Source: Pelargonium tetragonum
Lineage: Eukaryota > Streptophyta > Magnoliopsida > Geraniales > Geraniaceae
Direction of reading: 5' to 3'
DNA: 64,000 nucleotides
NCBI GenBank assembly: GCA_036897445.1
Contig: JAYMTL010000017.1
Coordinates: forward strand, 62,001-126,000
Below the pieces are notes generated by a model. It was not told the origin of the DNA. It saw only the letters and a list, made by a program, of their open reading frames with translations, and made no database searches. Within the stretch, counting starts at the first letter, position 1, and each line of letters begins with the position of its first letter. The position numbers were made by a program, and so were the translations under genes. Positions 14,061 to 26,220 of the stretch are shown piece by piece.

Positions 14061-15230
14061 TAGAAAAGAGTAGGAATTCGTTTTCAAAAGAGGTGTAGAG
14101 TCTGTAGTTTATGCTTTTGTTTATAAGGATTTTTTCTTGTTGTTAGTTTCAAATAAATAGTAGAAAGACCCAGTATTAGTTTTTGTTTTTACAAGAGAAA
14201 ATTGAAAGGCAATAGGAGACCCATGTTTGATATAATTCCGAGGCGCTTCACCTATTTTATTAGAGTAAGGGGGCTGGGGCTAAACAAATTTATGGCATTA
14301 TAAAAAGAAGAAAATTCCAGCCACAAGGATAGGATTCAAAGTTTATTAATTACACTTAAGATTTTTCTTCTTTATACAATTGTCATTTAAACCTAGAGTG
14401 TAGTCTTTTTACTTTATTTGTATTTTGAGTTGCTTGCTCTGCTTGGTAAGTCAATCTTGAGTACCACCCCGAAGACAGGGGATTCTAAAAAGACTTGCCC
14501 CAAAGTTTTTATGATGACCTTTTATAAAAGTTAATAAAGAGACTGACCTTATCGACCCCCTCCCCTTTAAGGATCCTTTTAGTTCAGTCTTATGGGTAGC
14601 AAGGTGAATTTATTTGAAATACGTGCATTTCTGGTATTAACAATGAAACCTCAACAGGTAATAAATGACATTCTGGAACTCGTGGGTAGTAAGTTTAGCA
14701 GGATTCCACTTGATTCGTACTCCTTTTTAAACTGGTTTTTACAGGTAATGTAATTAATTCATTTGAAGGGTTTTACAAGGGTATAGATATATAAAGAAGC
14801 AAGCTCAAACAGCAGGGTGTGGCTAAGAAGAGTCAGAAGGTTACTGTCTGAAGGAGGTAAGAAAGAAAGTCAAATCTGTTGGCTAAGAGATCGGGAATTG
14901 AATAAGTGTTCCTTGGAAAGTACTTTGTTTCCTGTAAAATGAGGGGAGGTATAGAGCTCTCTTTTTGGGTAAGTATCTTTCCTTTTTTTTGTCGTAACTA
15001 AGATTTCCGTATACCTCGGTCCATCTATTCTTAAGACATTCTTATACGGAATTCTGGCTCTAGTTATTTATCTTTCTCGTTTTCAATTGAATCGTTGATG
15101 ATAGGGTCTAAACTTTAATCTAATCTTGACAAAGAGAGCGGGGCCGCGCTAAAGAATTTACCTTCTTAAGACTAAGACAGGAAACCCTTCCTTTATAATA
15201 TCCAAGAGATATACCAAAACTGACTCCTAT
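14061..15230. other. AT-rich intergenic background
   Basis: No gene was seen. The stretch contains ordinary filler with one AAGGATCCTT palindrome near 14572. The transition to the next island is marked by a CTT-rich run near 15238. Confidence 0.45.
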
Positions 15231-15780
15231 TGACTTTTTTCTTCTTCTTCTGCATACCTTTTACCACACACTATCTAATCTATCTTACTTTTATTCGTAG
15301 CCTATTCTCTGAATAGCTAGACTCTTAATCTTAGTCTCTTGTATTTGATACTTATCTGTAGAGCTACACCTGGTATCGGAGTCTTCCGCAGCTACATCCC
15401 CTCGCATCCTTTTTATACAGAATAGGAAACTTGTAATCAGAGGAACACAAGGGCAACATCTTTACTTTCTATTTTTGAAATCCTTCTAGCTCAAAAGGAC
15501 TCTCTTAAACTTGCTCCTAAATATCTTATCGGAACTATCCTTAAAACGTATAAGAATTTCTTGACTTGTTTATAACCTAATGAAGTCTATCTCCTATATG
15601 CCTACTAAACAAAAAATTAAGGCTCTACAGAAAGACCCAAAAAAAGATATGCTAAATTACATAAAGATTCTCAAGATCAAAATGAGGAATCGCTTAGATA
15701 AAGAAATCCATTTCCTGTTATCTAAAAGACTCAAATTCTATAAGTACTCAGTGTCCTAATTATTATAAAGAGGAAAATAG
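15231..15780 (+). other. Island with a lysine-rich small frame; unrecognised
   Basis: The island starts C+T rich and turns A rich. A 59-codon ATG frame (15580-15756, stop TAA 15757-15759) encodes a very basic peptide with about 15 lysines and segments such as KALQKDPKKDMLNYIKILK. A separate 49-codon stretch (15426-15572) is open in another frame just upstream. Neither matches a protein I know. No Shine-Dalgarno-like sequence is evident. Upstream, at 15371-15382, is TGGTATCGGAGT, one base from the primer-binding sequence of many plant LTR elements, so the island could be a fossil of such an element. That match is short and no terminal repeats were found. Its 5' part (about 15290-15400) resembles 59780-59850 in diverged form. 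Gene status is doubtful. Confidence 0.3.
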
Positions 15781-15914
15781 GAAAGTCTAAGATAAGAGAA
15801 GAGGCGCGCATATCTTTCTCTTGGCTGCCAAAGATTTTCAGGACTAGTCATTCTTTTCTAGCTCTAGCGAAGAAAAGCTTAGTCTATTGCTTGCCATATA
15901 GGGTAAAATCCTTT

Positions 15915-15977
15915 TTTCTTTACTGATCGAGTCTAGATTTATAAAAACGGAAACCTCAGACTCGATCAGTAAAGAAA
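15915..15977. repeat. Perfect 20-bp inverted repeat with 23-nt loop
   Basis: The left arm (15915-15934, TTTCTTTACTGATCGAGTCT) and right arm (15958-15977) are exact reverse complements over 20 bp, separated by 23 nt. RNA or single-stranded DNA from either strand would fold into a stable hairpin. Such perfection is striking in a region where other repeats are diverged, which implies recent origin or selection. In organelle genomes, hairpins of this kind act as transcript 3'-end stabilisers or arise by foldback template switching. No gene lies next to it for it to serve, so function is open. Confidence 0.9.
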
Positions 15978-15980
15978 CCT

Positions 15981-18900
15981 CCTTTTTTACAATTTGAAGT
16001 CTTTGAATATGTAGTGTAGAAAAAAGTTGAAGCTACTTGCCTTTCCCTAAAAAACTCCCTTTTGTTCAAGTGAGTATTCAGGAGTAAACTCTTTTGGCCC
16101 TTATAAAAAGAGGACTGACTGAGGATTCTTCGGTATCTAAATAGTCTAAAATATCTATATGATGGAAAAGGAAAAAGGAAAGCCTTAATTAAAGAAATTC
16201 TGAGTATATTACCCCTCTCTTTCTCTTTTTTGCAACTTAGATATTATAGGAAACCTTGCTTTCTAAGGGGACCCTCTTCTAAACGGGGATCCTGCTAAAA
16301 ATCCCTCATCTATCGCTATTGAATTGAGGTCTCTTAAGCTTTACACGCTGCTTGCTTATTAAGGCACCCCCACAGAGGAATTCCTTTTATGCTACTTAGG
16401 TTTCTTAATTGAATGACAAGAACACTTTTGTAGAAGAATAGGCTCGAATACCTTTATGGTCTGGATTCCCACTTATCACAAATTAGAGATATCCGTAAAC
16501 AAGTCAGCCCTAAGGATCCCCATTTACAATCGTAAAGCTCTTTGACTAGTACTAGGACCTAAACCCAAAAGCCTTGCTGCTCTATTAAAGTCATAAGTAA
16601 TTAGCTTTATAAAGCAAAAGTGACTAATAGGGAACCCGCAAATTGGAATTCTTTGTTCCTACCTATTATATCTTGACATTAAGTGCAAATACGCACCAAA
16701 TCCTTAAAGAGAAGCCTCTATATTCTATGAAACTTGGTAAAGTTTCCTTATTTGTTACAGTTCTCAAAAAGTGAACTAAAGTGACTTGTATCCAGGAAAT
16801 CTCAGATAGAGTCAAGTATAGCTACTTTCTTATATAGCTACTTTCTTAAAATGTTCAAGGGTTCCTTAAATTACTGTACAACCGCGAGTGGGCTCTGGTT
16901 TTTCCTATTTTTGGTTTTTTGGTGTGTACCTCCTATCCATTTGAGTGAAATAAAAAAAAGATTAGAATTACTGTAGTAGATGCTAGGCCCTAGGTTTTCT
17001 TTCTATGTTAGTCTTTTCACTTACTAAGTAACAGGACTTGAACATTTAAGGGATTTTGTATCTCTTTTTTTCTACTCTCTACAAGCTGCATAAGAGGAGC
17101 TATACGCAATTCCTTACAAATTCGACGCTTATACTTATCTATTATAGATATAGGAGTGCACTCTAAATTAAAACGAGTTAACAAATTAGGACATAAGGAA
17201 GGAGGCTTCCCATTTCTTTTTTGTTCCATACTGGAATTTACGGAGTCCTTTTCGGGGGGAGTGAAACTCAAGTTTTGGCTAAAGAAGGGACTTATTCATA
17301 AATCAAGTTCTACAAAGGTGTTGGCTCTTTAGGTATAGACTTTTGATTCTGCGCTATAAAAGTAAGTGTGTGAAGAAATTCACACGAGTTCTCAAATATA
17401 TAGGATACGGGAGCAAATCAGAGGGAACTTTCTATGTTTTATTATTAGTAGGACAGGTATATGCAAGAATCTTTCTTTCGAGTTTTGGCCTTTCAAATCT
17501 TAGTATATTAGTACAAATAAAGTCTTTTTGCCTTTTCATCGACCAAATTGCGATTTTAGTAAGAAGTTCCTAAAAACCAGCTTTGGGATCCTTTTGTATT
17601 GTAAAGCCTAATAGCTAGGAAAATTAGAATTCAATTTTTACTGGTGCTGAACAGGCTACACCCTAAATTTATAAAAAAAAAAAGACCGGGTCCTAGTACT
17701 ATAAAAGGGAACTTCCCTCACTTCTGGATACTCTAAAGTACTCTTTGTTAACAAGTTTTGAAAAAACAAAGAATAAACTATTACATAAAAGGGATTCTTT
17801 ATGTTTCTACATACTGGTTAGGGCGGCGTAATATTGTACAAGCTCGTTTATAAAGTGAGAAACTTCTTAGCTTTCTTTTAGTAGCAAAAACCTTGGGCTT
17901 GGGCATACAACTAACAAAGGACTAAACTTTATTCCGACTTTATTTGATTTTGAATTAGCAAGAGATACTATAAAATTATTTAATAAGGATCTATCCGGAA
18001 GCACATATCATGAATAATTTCAATACCAATACTAAAGGAGCTCCCACTGAAGTCAAAACTCAGAGGGCTTTCTCGCTTTTAGAACAGGAATTCCTTTAAC
18101 TTCGTTACCTTGTGACTTACCTTACTACAGATCAGAAAGAGAGAGTAAAACACGCTTGCCTCTAGGTTCTACATCTACTTACTATGCCTTTGCCGGAAAC
18201 CCCCTACCTTTTACCTAGAAACAGATACAGGAAAAGCGACAAGTAGAATTCCGGTTCTAGTTCTTCTAGTTCTAGAGTTGTAATCTTTTTATCCTGTGAT
18301 GGCAAAGAATACATACAAAATTTTCGTAGCATTAGTAGTTCTTAATTAAGCGAGTAAAGTCCTTTTCTTTTATCAAATAGCTCAGATAAAGCAGGAATGC
18401 CTTTGCGTATAAATTCAATAAAGTATTCGTTCAGTCATGTTTCATCTTCGCTTACGAATTCGCAATTAAGATACCTTGTAATTAATAATGATTTAGCGGT
18501 CCCTTGCTTCTTGAGAAGTACAAAACGATGAATAAGGAATCCTTTAAAGGAGCCCCGGAGACCCACTGGAGCTGGATTCTTACGAGGTAACATCAAAATT
18601 TGATCTATATTTCGGCTATACCCGTTTTGAAATTTTAAGGGTTTCTAAAGAGGGCAGGATCTATTCAAAATCTTTTTTTTTTAATAAAATGAACATAAAA
18701 CATAATATGGAAGGGAAAGATATCCAACAAAACTCTAGTCTGCACTGAAGAAGTAGGATATTCTTCTTTTTTTGTCCAATATTCCTTATTCTTTGAGGTT
18801 GCCATTGAACCTTCGAAGTTTATGATATGAAGTATACGCCCTGCCATAGGGGTTAGTTTTTCCTGCTCTTTGTACTTTACTTGTAGATAAAAGAACTTCC

Positions 18901-19980
18901 CCATTACGACAATTTTTTACAGGGGTAACCTACCTTCCAAATTGAGTGCCTTGAAAGGGGCCCTTACTCTTTGTGTAACTACTGGCAGAAACCTTGACAA
19001 GGATAGCTTTCTTAAGGAATCTAAAGTAAGTAGTCTAGAGTAACAAATAGAACCTTTTGGAGCCCCTAAAGTCTTAAGTAACACTGGTCCGGGGTTTTTT
19101 CGAAGTGAAAGGTGCTTTATTAACTTGATATCTTCATTTTGTGTACCCAAAAGTATACCAAGGCTAGAATATCTAAATGTATAGGTTCTTTTAAGAGAGA
19201 TTTTACAATTCCAAAAATTCCGAGTGAAACTTTTTAAAAAGAACTTTGACTCAAGACCTTGGTTTAGTGATATCCTTATGGATCACTACTGCACTGACCC
19301 ATATTACCAGTATAAAAAAATTCCACTCTAAGGGATCCTTTTCTGGCTTACTATTAATTGACTTTAATATTTCTATTTTCTTTATTACAAGTCGTTCTCC
19401 TTAAGGGAAGGGTTGTAGTATTTAAGAAATTTCTTGTCATAGAAGTCCCTCGACAGCCCGGGTTTCTTTCTTTATTATGGGACTAGTATAAAACTAAAAT
19501 GAAGCAGCATACGCCCAAACTTGTCGGATACTTTGACTCCTCTTTTGCAGCAAGGACCCCTTCTACGAGAGGTGCTCCATTAAGAGCGCATTTACTTTGT
19601 AGTTTTTCTGTCCGTATACGTCTGCTATTCTATATAATATAATGAAAAAGGACTGAGACAGACCCCTCCAGCTTGCAAATTAAGGAAGATTCTTTTACTT
19701 AAAAAGCGAAAAAAAAGACCCCGGAGCTCCTACTCTAAAATACCTTTGAGCTAAACCCGGAAAGCTGAGAAATAGAGGAACATGCACTAGAGAAAAAGCT
19801 CCCCGAAGCTAAGACTTTCCTGTAACAAAGCTAATAAAATAGGAATAGAGATCAAATAGAATCATACCAAAGCCGAAGTTACTTTCTAAAATGCTGTTTA
19901 TCCTACGTTGGTATACTGATCAAGGGTTTGCCTATTTGACCGATTTAACACTGGTTTCTAGTAAGTTTGTTAACCCTGTT
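15981..19980. other. AT-rich intergenic background
   Basis: No supported gene. Frames such as the complement of 17017-17271 (84 codons) and of 18665-18904 (79 codons) are within chance length and show no motif. The stretch contains a perfect 16-bp tandem duplication (annotated separately), GGGCCC at 18958, and AAGGATCC-type palindromes near 16513, 17585 and 19340. Near 19885-19945 a sequence (CTAAAATGCTGTTTATCC and on) faintly resembles the dispersed repeat seen at 22.9 and 39.9 kb. Confidence 0.45.
16817..16848. repeat. Perfect tandem duplication, 16 bp x 2
   Basis: The unit TATAGCTACTTTCTTA occurs twice head to tail (16817-16832 and 16833-16848) without a mismatch. This is a recent slippage or short-homology duplication in otherwise unremarkable background. 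Confidence 0.9.
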
Positions 19981-21578
19981 AGCTAGATTTGATAAAAGAA
20001 AGACTAGGGAGTAAGAGAGAAAAAGAAGCAGAAAGAGAGACGACAAAGCCTTCCCTCTCTTAACAATACAATAGGAATCCCTAGCTACGTTACTATCCTA
20101 TAGACTAGACTACTTCCCATAAATAAGAAGAGTACCCGTATAGGTATAGCTACTACTCCTTATTATACTACCTCTAATACTAAGAATACAAGAAATAAAG
20201 AGTACAAATAAAAAGACTAAGAATTTGGTGGTGCTGTCTCATAATCTATAAAAAACATTCCACTAACTCCTAAACCCAAAGGGTTGACTCGGTAACAGAG
20301 ATACTATCAAGACACTACTAGGCTCTGCCCCTCCTGATAAGCTCCATAGGACAAGAGGGAATATACCTTAACCCTACGCTTTACTGAAACAATAAGAACA
20401 ACTAACTACTTACAAGCTATGATAGTAAAGAATTAGCTCCAAAAGCTACCATCCTATCTTTCTTTTATCTACTTCTACTTGCCCTATTTACTAGATAAAG
20501 CTTCCCTAGTACTTTACTACCCTTCCTAAGATCTTCTCCTCCCAACCGAAAACCCAGAAGACATTGAGGCGTATACCTTAATACAAAAGAAAACCCATAT
20601 ACTTAGATTATACCTACTCTTCTACTATCTCTTAGAAACCCTACCATAAGACTAATCAACTAGAATAAAAGAAAGAGAGTTCCTTAAGGCTTCCCTTACT
20701 TAAGAGTCTATACTGATAGGTACAGGTCTGACTAAAGCCCTTACTCTTGCTGCTCTTACTGTTATCTACTACTAAGGAGTACCGAATACCCGGATACAAA
20801 GACAGAGTACAAAAAGGCAAATTCTGTTTCAATTACAATGTTGGAAAAAAGGTCAAAATCTAGGACTTCCTGATTAGAACTTACAAGTCAAGTAAACTTT
20901 AACTATAAGAAAGATAAAGGAACACTAGAATACATATCTAACTAAGTAGTGATCTCTACAAGACAAGGAAGACATTCACTACATAAAATAGACTAAGCCT
21001 AAGAAGGGAAAACTCTCGCTCCAATTTTCTTTACTGTAAACAGGTTTCTTTAGACCTAATTAACCAGAGAAGACAAGAGATAAGACACCCCTTCTAATTA
21101 CATCACACTTCTCCCTCGTTGATCGACCCCCTTCCTTCTTTATATAACCACTGAAGAAATTCTATCTCAATGAAATGAAAAGGGCTAGCCTTTATCCTTT
21201 ATACGAGACTTTTCGCGTTTGATTTCATTTTAGAGCCCCCATCCTGTATCTCTCTCTTTCTACTCCTATTCTTGTATTGGTAATTGAATCAAATACAGAA
21301 TACAAAACTTCTTTAGCTATGGCAGGCATATAATAACAAAGATTGAACTTAAAGACTTTGTATTATGTCAAAGATCTTAAAAATTTTACAGATCAAATCA
21401 AAAAAAGCCCCTGTTTATTATACCTAGAGTGTCAAATCTTAATGTTTAGGTACCGACTAACCTGGTTTATGAGACCTAATTTACCGCAAGTTTTCCTGTA
21501 TCATTTTTTGAATTGCTTATCTTACTTACTTTTAGTACAAACTTCAAAACCAACATCAACATAAAAACGCTACCTTCT

Positions 21579-21747
21579 TTTTACTATTCTTGTCTTAAGA
21601 ACTTTACCTAAAGGGGCCCTACTCACAGCTATTAAGCTACTCTCTATCTTCTTTGCGACCTACTTCTTCCCTTTAGAGTGAAAACTAGAGCTATCTAACT
21701 AAACGGGAATCTAAAAATATGGGCACTCCAGTTCTAATCCCACAAAA
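21579..21747 (+). repeat. Dispersed repeat, copy 1 (partner 26907-27064)
   Basis: It begins with TTTACTATTCTTGTCTTAAG-like sequence, continues through AACTTTACC, CAGCTAT and CTATCTTC blocks, and ends with CACTCCAGTT..AATCCCACAAAA. The same blocks occur in the same order at 26907-27064 with many substitutions and small indels. Both copies lie in C+T/A+C-rich islands and in the same orientation. I do not recognise the family. A degenerate transposable element or duplicated spacer is possible. Confidence 0.65.
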
Positions 21748-22536
21748 AAGACTTATAGGTTAGACTAGGAAACCCCTCTCTTTTGAAAAAGCAAATCTAC
21801 TCCAACTGGTAAACCCAAGAGGCCTATAAGAACAATTCCTAACTAAACTTCTCTACAGCTAATCAAAACTGGTTAGGGATTCAATAGCGCCACAAACCCA
21901 AGGTTATCCGCTTAACCCTATTAACCTAACCCTAAAACTATGGAAAAAGCAAAAGAACAGAATTACAAAAAGATAGAAAAAGGGTCAAAAATTGGCTCCT
22001 AGCTACGGGTATACAGAAAGCTCAGAGTACAGGTATAGCAACGGCAGTATATCTCAGAAGACAGGAAGAATACAAAGAAGACTCTCAAACAAAGAAAGAC
22101 AAGTCTAAGTTATAAGTCAAAGAAGATAAACCAAAAGAACATAAGAATAAGTCGGGGTGGTAGGTATATTATCCATGTTTACTCTAAATACTACTATTCC
22201 CTCCTAAACTAGAAGGTTGAGTCCGTAAGGTTACTTCTTATTCGCATTAAGTTTCTATCTTCTCAATCGAGAAAGACATAACACACTGAAGAAGAAACCT
22301 ACCCAAAGAAACAAACAACTAACTACCTATACATACTAAGACTAATATAATACACTATCTATAACCCAGTACACAGAAGGCTCTCATCCTCCCTAGCTCC
22401 TATACATAACAAAACTTATTTTAATAAGTACTACAAAGACTATAACAAAGATAAGAAAGAAGAATCCATTAAGAAGTCAAACAAATAAGAATAAGAAAAA
22501 AGCCAGCCCTTTTAGCAAGAAAGATATAAAGAAAAG

Positions 22537-22653
22537 GAGTACTTAAGTTCTTACCTCGCCTCGAAAAGTGGGTACTCTAATCTAGAAACTTGGAAAGGCA
22601 GGGAAGCTCTTTTCTATCTAAGTCCTTAAGTTGACACTCTTCGCTAAGATAGC
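22537..22653 (+). repeat. Dispersed repeat, copy 1 (partner 47841-47985)
   Basis: The segment runs from GAGTACTTAAGTTCTTACCTCG through ACTCTAATCTAGAAACT, AGGGAAGCT, TTTCTATCTAAGTC and TTAAGTTGACACTCTTCG to AAGATAGC. The partner at 47841-47985 has all of these blocks in order, with an extra insertion near 47875-47900. Identity is high enough to see by eye. Both copies end at the same point, which suggests a defined unit rather than random drift. Confidence 0.8.
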
Positions 22654-22660
22654 CTATAAC

Positions 22661-25600
22661 CTACGAGCATCAACTCAATTGACTGCTGCTGTAACTTTTC
22701 ACTTCAATAAGCTAAAGGGGGTCTTTACCAAGTACCCGATTTCACTCACAAAAAGCCCGTGGAAACTTGTAAAAAAGGGTTTAGGTTGAAAGTTTCTTCT
22801 ATCTAAGTTCTTTCTTGTTATAGAGGCTCCTCCATTTTTCTATTTCAAATCAAGCAAAGAGAAGAAAAAGAAAGACAAATGAAATCAGATCTTGCCTAAG
22901 TTTTCTCCCTAGAATGCCCTTTATTTAGAGTTTAGGTACCCATTTGAGACCGATTTACCGTCCTTCTTTTCAAATTCCCTCCCCTTTATAGATAAGAGAT
23001 TCAATCTTTGTTAGTGTTAGTTAGCTAGATCGGTAAATCAGGGACCCTGGGCAAGAAAACCTTACTCACTCAAGTGAATAGACATCTCAAGAAAGAAAGT
23101 GGAGGCTCTACTCTGAAACGAGAAAGACATAGACAAAGGCATCGAACCAAGTTAAACCCAAACCATATGCAAGATAAACTACCAAAACCTAGTTTATAAG
23201 GCTCTTAGCAATAAGAAGAAGGGCTTTTCCCAGCAAGTATAACTGGAACTAGCGTCTCTATATCACCAATATCGGGTTTCCTCCAAAACCCTGCCTTTCT
23301 AAAATCTCTTAAAAAGATCCATGTATGAAAATTCTTAGGGCATAGCAGAGTTAAGGGACTTAGTCTCAGCGGGGCCTTTTTAGAACAAAAAGGGGGAATC
23401 TTAGGTAGAACACAAGATTTAGGAGTCCTTGCTATTTCAGGATGGAGTGTAAATATAAAAGAAAGAAGTTGCATGAAAATTTGTGTGTGTATAGAATAGG
23501 CAGTAATTGATTTGATAAGGTGCTAAATTTGATTGTGAGAAAATCTTTCTAGGCGTTATGAAATGGGAGTCTCTCTTTATCAGTATGAAAAATGAAGAGT
23601 TATTGGCCGTGTTTAGGAGTTTACGAAGTTCCGAGATAGTATTTAAACTTGTGTAATTTATCAACGAAAGGGGTAGCCCTTTTTAACCTTATTTAGAAAT
23701 TTGACAATATCCCCTTATAGAGTCAGAATAGAAGATTTTTTATACAAGTTTATTCTTACAGAAAAATTTTTTTTAGTCAAAGAAAGAGCCCTTTAGATAG
23801 AACAGGATACCCTAGCGAAATTCAAAGGAGTTCTATATTTCAATTTAAGCTAAGTACGATCTCGAAAGGAAATTTGACTGTTAAAGAAAGGTTATTCTAC
23901 ATTCGCTTGAGAGGATACAAAGTCAAGAACTCTCTACACTAAAAGAAAGTCCAAGTCTGAAACTCGCTCAAGGCACTCCCTTATTTCTGTTATCTGCTCG
24001 ATGGAAGTCTTTTCTTTATTTTCGTTAACTCTGTGTTATCTCTCCTATATCCCTCTTATGCGTGTCGTCATAGTCATAGAAATTGACATTTATTAGCCTT
24101 TATTAAGCAATCTGATATTGGGGGAAAGTCCCATACAAAAAAGGAGTGGAATTTCTTTAGCGGAGGCAGGACTTGAACCTAAGCTATCTGTGAAAGTAAG
24201 TGCGATGCTTTAACGCGAGACTCTAGGTTTTCAAGAGTACTTATATATTATGTCAAAAGCCCGAGCGCTTCTCGAAAAGTCCTTTTAAATGAAACATTTT
24301 TTACGGGTAACCCTAATTTTCTATTTCTTTTATTTATCGAACTTGGAGTGGATCTAATATCTTACAAAACATAGGAGATCCGTAAACTAAAAATCTCTAA
24401 GGCAAATCCCTGGATCTAATATTGCAAAAACAAAACCTTCAAATACACGGAGTGCGGGTTCAAAGCAGCCCAAAGCGTATCTTTGAGGGGGTTTAGGCTA
24501 ATTCTGGGTCTTTAAAGTAGTTTTTTTCTGTTTCTGGATCTTAAGTTTCATAAAGCAGGGATTCTAAAACACAGGAGGGAACTCCTTAAAAAGCCTGGGT
24601 GGTTTTTATAGCAAGTAGTAGGAACATTTTCTTAACAAAGAGTTACAGGATAGGGTAACCCTTTAAAACAGGGAAGTTCTAATACATAGAGAAAGCCCTT
24701 TTCCACGGATCCGTTGTAATTACAGGTAAAAAAGCTAAGTGGTTTTAGTAGCTTTGTTTTTTAGGTTTCCTGTTCTCGAAAGGACTTTTTGGAGTTCAAG
24801 CTTTTAAGGGAATCCTTTTCTGGGAGGGGGTTAAAAGAATAGTAAAAAACAGAGTCAATCCTTAGAGCATAGTGCACAATTAATGAAATTAGAAAACCTA
24901 AACCCCTATATTTACAAACAAAAAATCACTCCCTTCAGAGTTCAACCCGACTTTGACTATTTGTTTTCTTATAATTACTGACTAAAAGCGACGCAAAAGT
25001 TTATAAATATCAAAAGAAACTTATCCAAACAAGAAAGATCTGAAAGGTTTTCTTTACAATTAGTAAGTTTGGCCATGACTTTCCACTAAGGTGAAACGGT
25101 GCGGCTTTCATTTAAGCTTCGACAAGATTCAAGAGAGATAACTGCCCCTTTTTGTAAGCAAGGCTTTCTCTAAAGAGTTTTTTTACTACGTAGTTGTGAG
25201 GAAATGTTAATTAATGACACGATTTCTCCTTAGATGAATTATTTAAGGGGTAACCCGGAAAATTGTATACAAGGGATAAAGTGGGAATTTCTTAAGGCGG
25301 AGTCTTTTCTTGTATAAAGCCTATGATCCGGACTACACAAAGAAGGAAAGGGGCCCTGGTAACTCTTCAAGTATATGTCTTAGTAGAGTTTTCACCTATT
25401 TGAGCCGAAACCAAGAGTAAGCGAATCCCTGCCTTTGTTCAACCTCACAAAGTAGTATAATATAAAATGAGTGTAACTTTGATCCGAGGTCATCTATACT
25501 CGAGTATGATAAAAACCTCTTTTAATTAAGTAAGTAATAGGCCTCCAAAAAGGGGTTCAAAAAGAGATAAAATGCTTTTAAGGCCTAATTCTTGTTTCTT

Positions 25601-26220
25601 TTCTTTTTGGAATTTGCAGAGTCCTGGGCTACGGAATACATCGATGAATAGAGCGCCCACTAATGTTTCTTGCTCGGAGTTTGCTAAAAACTGAGCTAGT
25701 ACAAGCCCTTCAAAATATAGCCGTACTCCTTGCTTAGTAGAGCCCTTTTTGGAAGTTAGTTCCTATGCGGTTTCTTTAACATTTCTAAAAGTCTTCTTTT
25801 TTAGAATTAGAATATAAAGAAAGGGGGATCCTTATAGCTACAAGAGAGTGCCCCTTTCTTTATAGTTGTTAATCATAGGTTAGAAATGAAGTACAGGAGT
25901 TCTAAGAAAGAGGTTCTTTCCTCACTAATCTGCACAGGGAATCCCAACCTCACCTCCAAAAGAGGAAGACTCTTGAGACGGGTTTATAAGAAAGATAGCT
26001 ATAGACTTAAAGAGGTTTTTACAAAAATACAAGTACCACTATAGCTAAGGCTCATAATAAAAAACGACTCCTTTTTTGTCGAGAATTGGAAGCGCCCCCA
26101 ACTTACCTGAAAGACTTTAAAAAAGGCTAAAGGACTCGTAAAAAGGAGAAAACAAATGAAAGGAAACAGAGCTCGTGTTACTCTACGCACGTTAGGTATC
26201 TTATACTCCTCCCCTACCAT
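22661..26220. other. Mostly AT-rich background with short repeats
   Basis: No supported gene. The sequence at about 22910-22975 (TAGAATGCCCTTTATTTAGA onward) belongs to a diverged family also seen near 26586 and 39938. CGGTAAATC occurs inverted at about 22951 and 23033. GGATCTAATAT occurs at 24350-24360 and 24412-24422. Open frames of up to 89 codons (complement of 23205-23474) show no motif. The complement of 25999-26220 (73 codons) overlaps the edge of the next island. A weak tRNA-like sequence is annotated separately at 24158-24220. Confidence 0.4.
24158..24220 (-). pseudogene. tRNA-like relic, identity unclear
   Basis: On the minus strand the 3' part reads as a T-arm and acceptor (loop TTCAAGT, then CCTGC CTCCGCT A), preceded by TTAAAGC, which resembles the end of a D-arm. 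The anticodon stem does not pair and the 5' acceptor half is missing, so no amino acid can be assigned. T-arm-like words occur several times by chance in 64 kb, so this is a weak call. Confidence 0.22.

Larger units (their letters stand above)
19981..22660. other. A+C-rich island with diverged repeats
   Basis: From about 19980 the + strand becomes poor in G and rich in A and C, with words such as ACTAACTACC and TACTAAGAC, in contrast to the background on both sides. Several parts have relatives elsewhere: 21579-21747 with 26907-27064, about 21385-21500 with 39895-39960, and 22537-22653 with 47841-47985. Reading frames are frequently stopped. The largest ATG frame (21343-21561, 73 codons) falls within a repeated segment and shows no family motif. 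The island is best described as a mosaic of old repeat copies or transferred DNA. Boundaries are approximate. Confidence 0.45.
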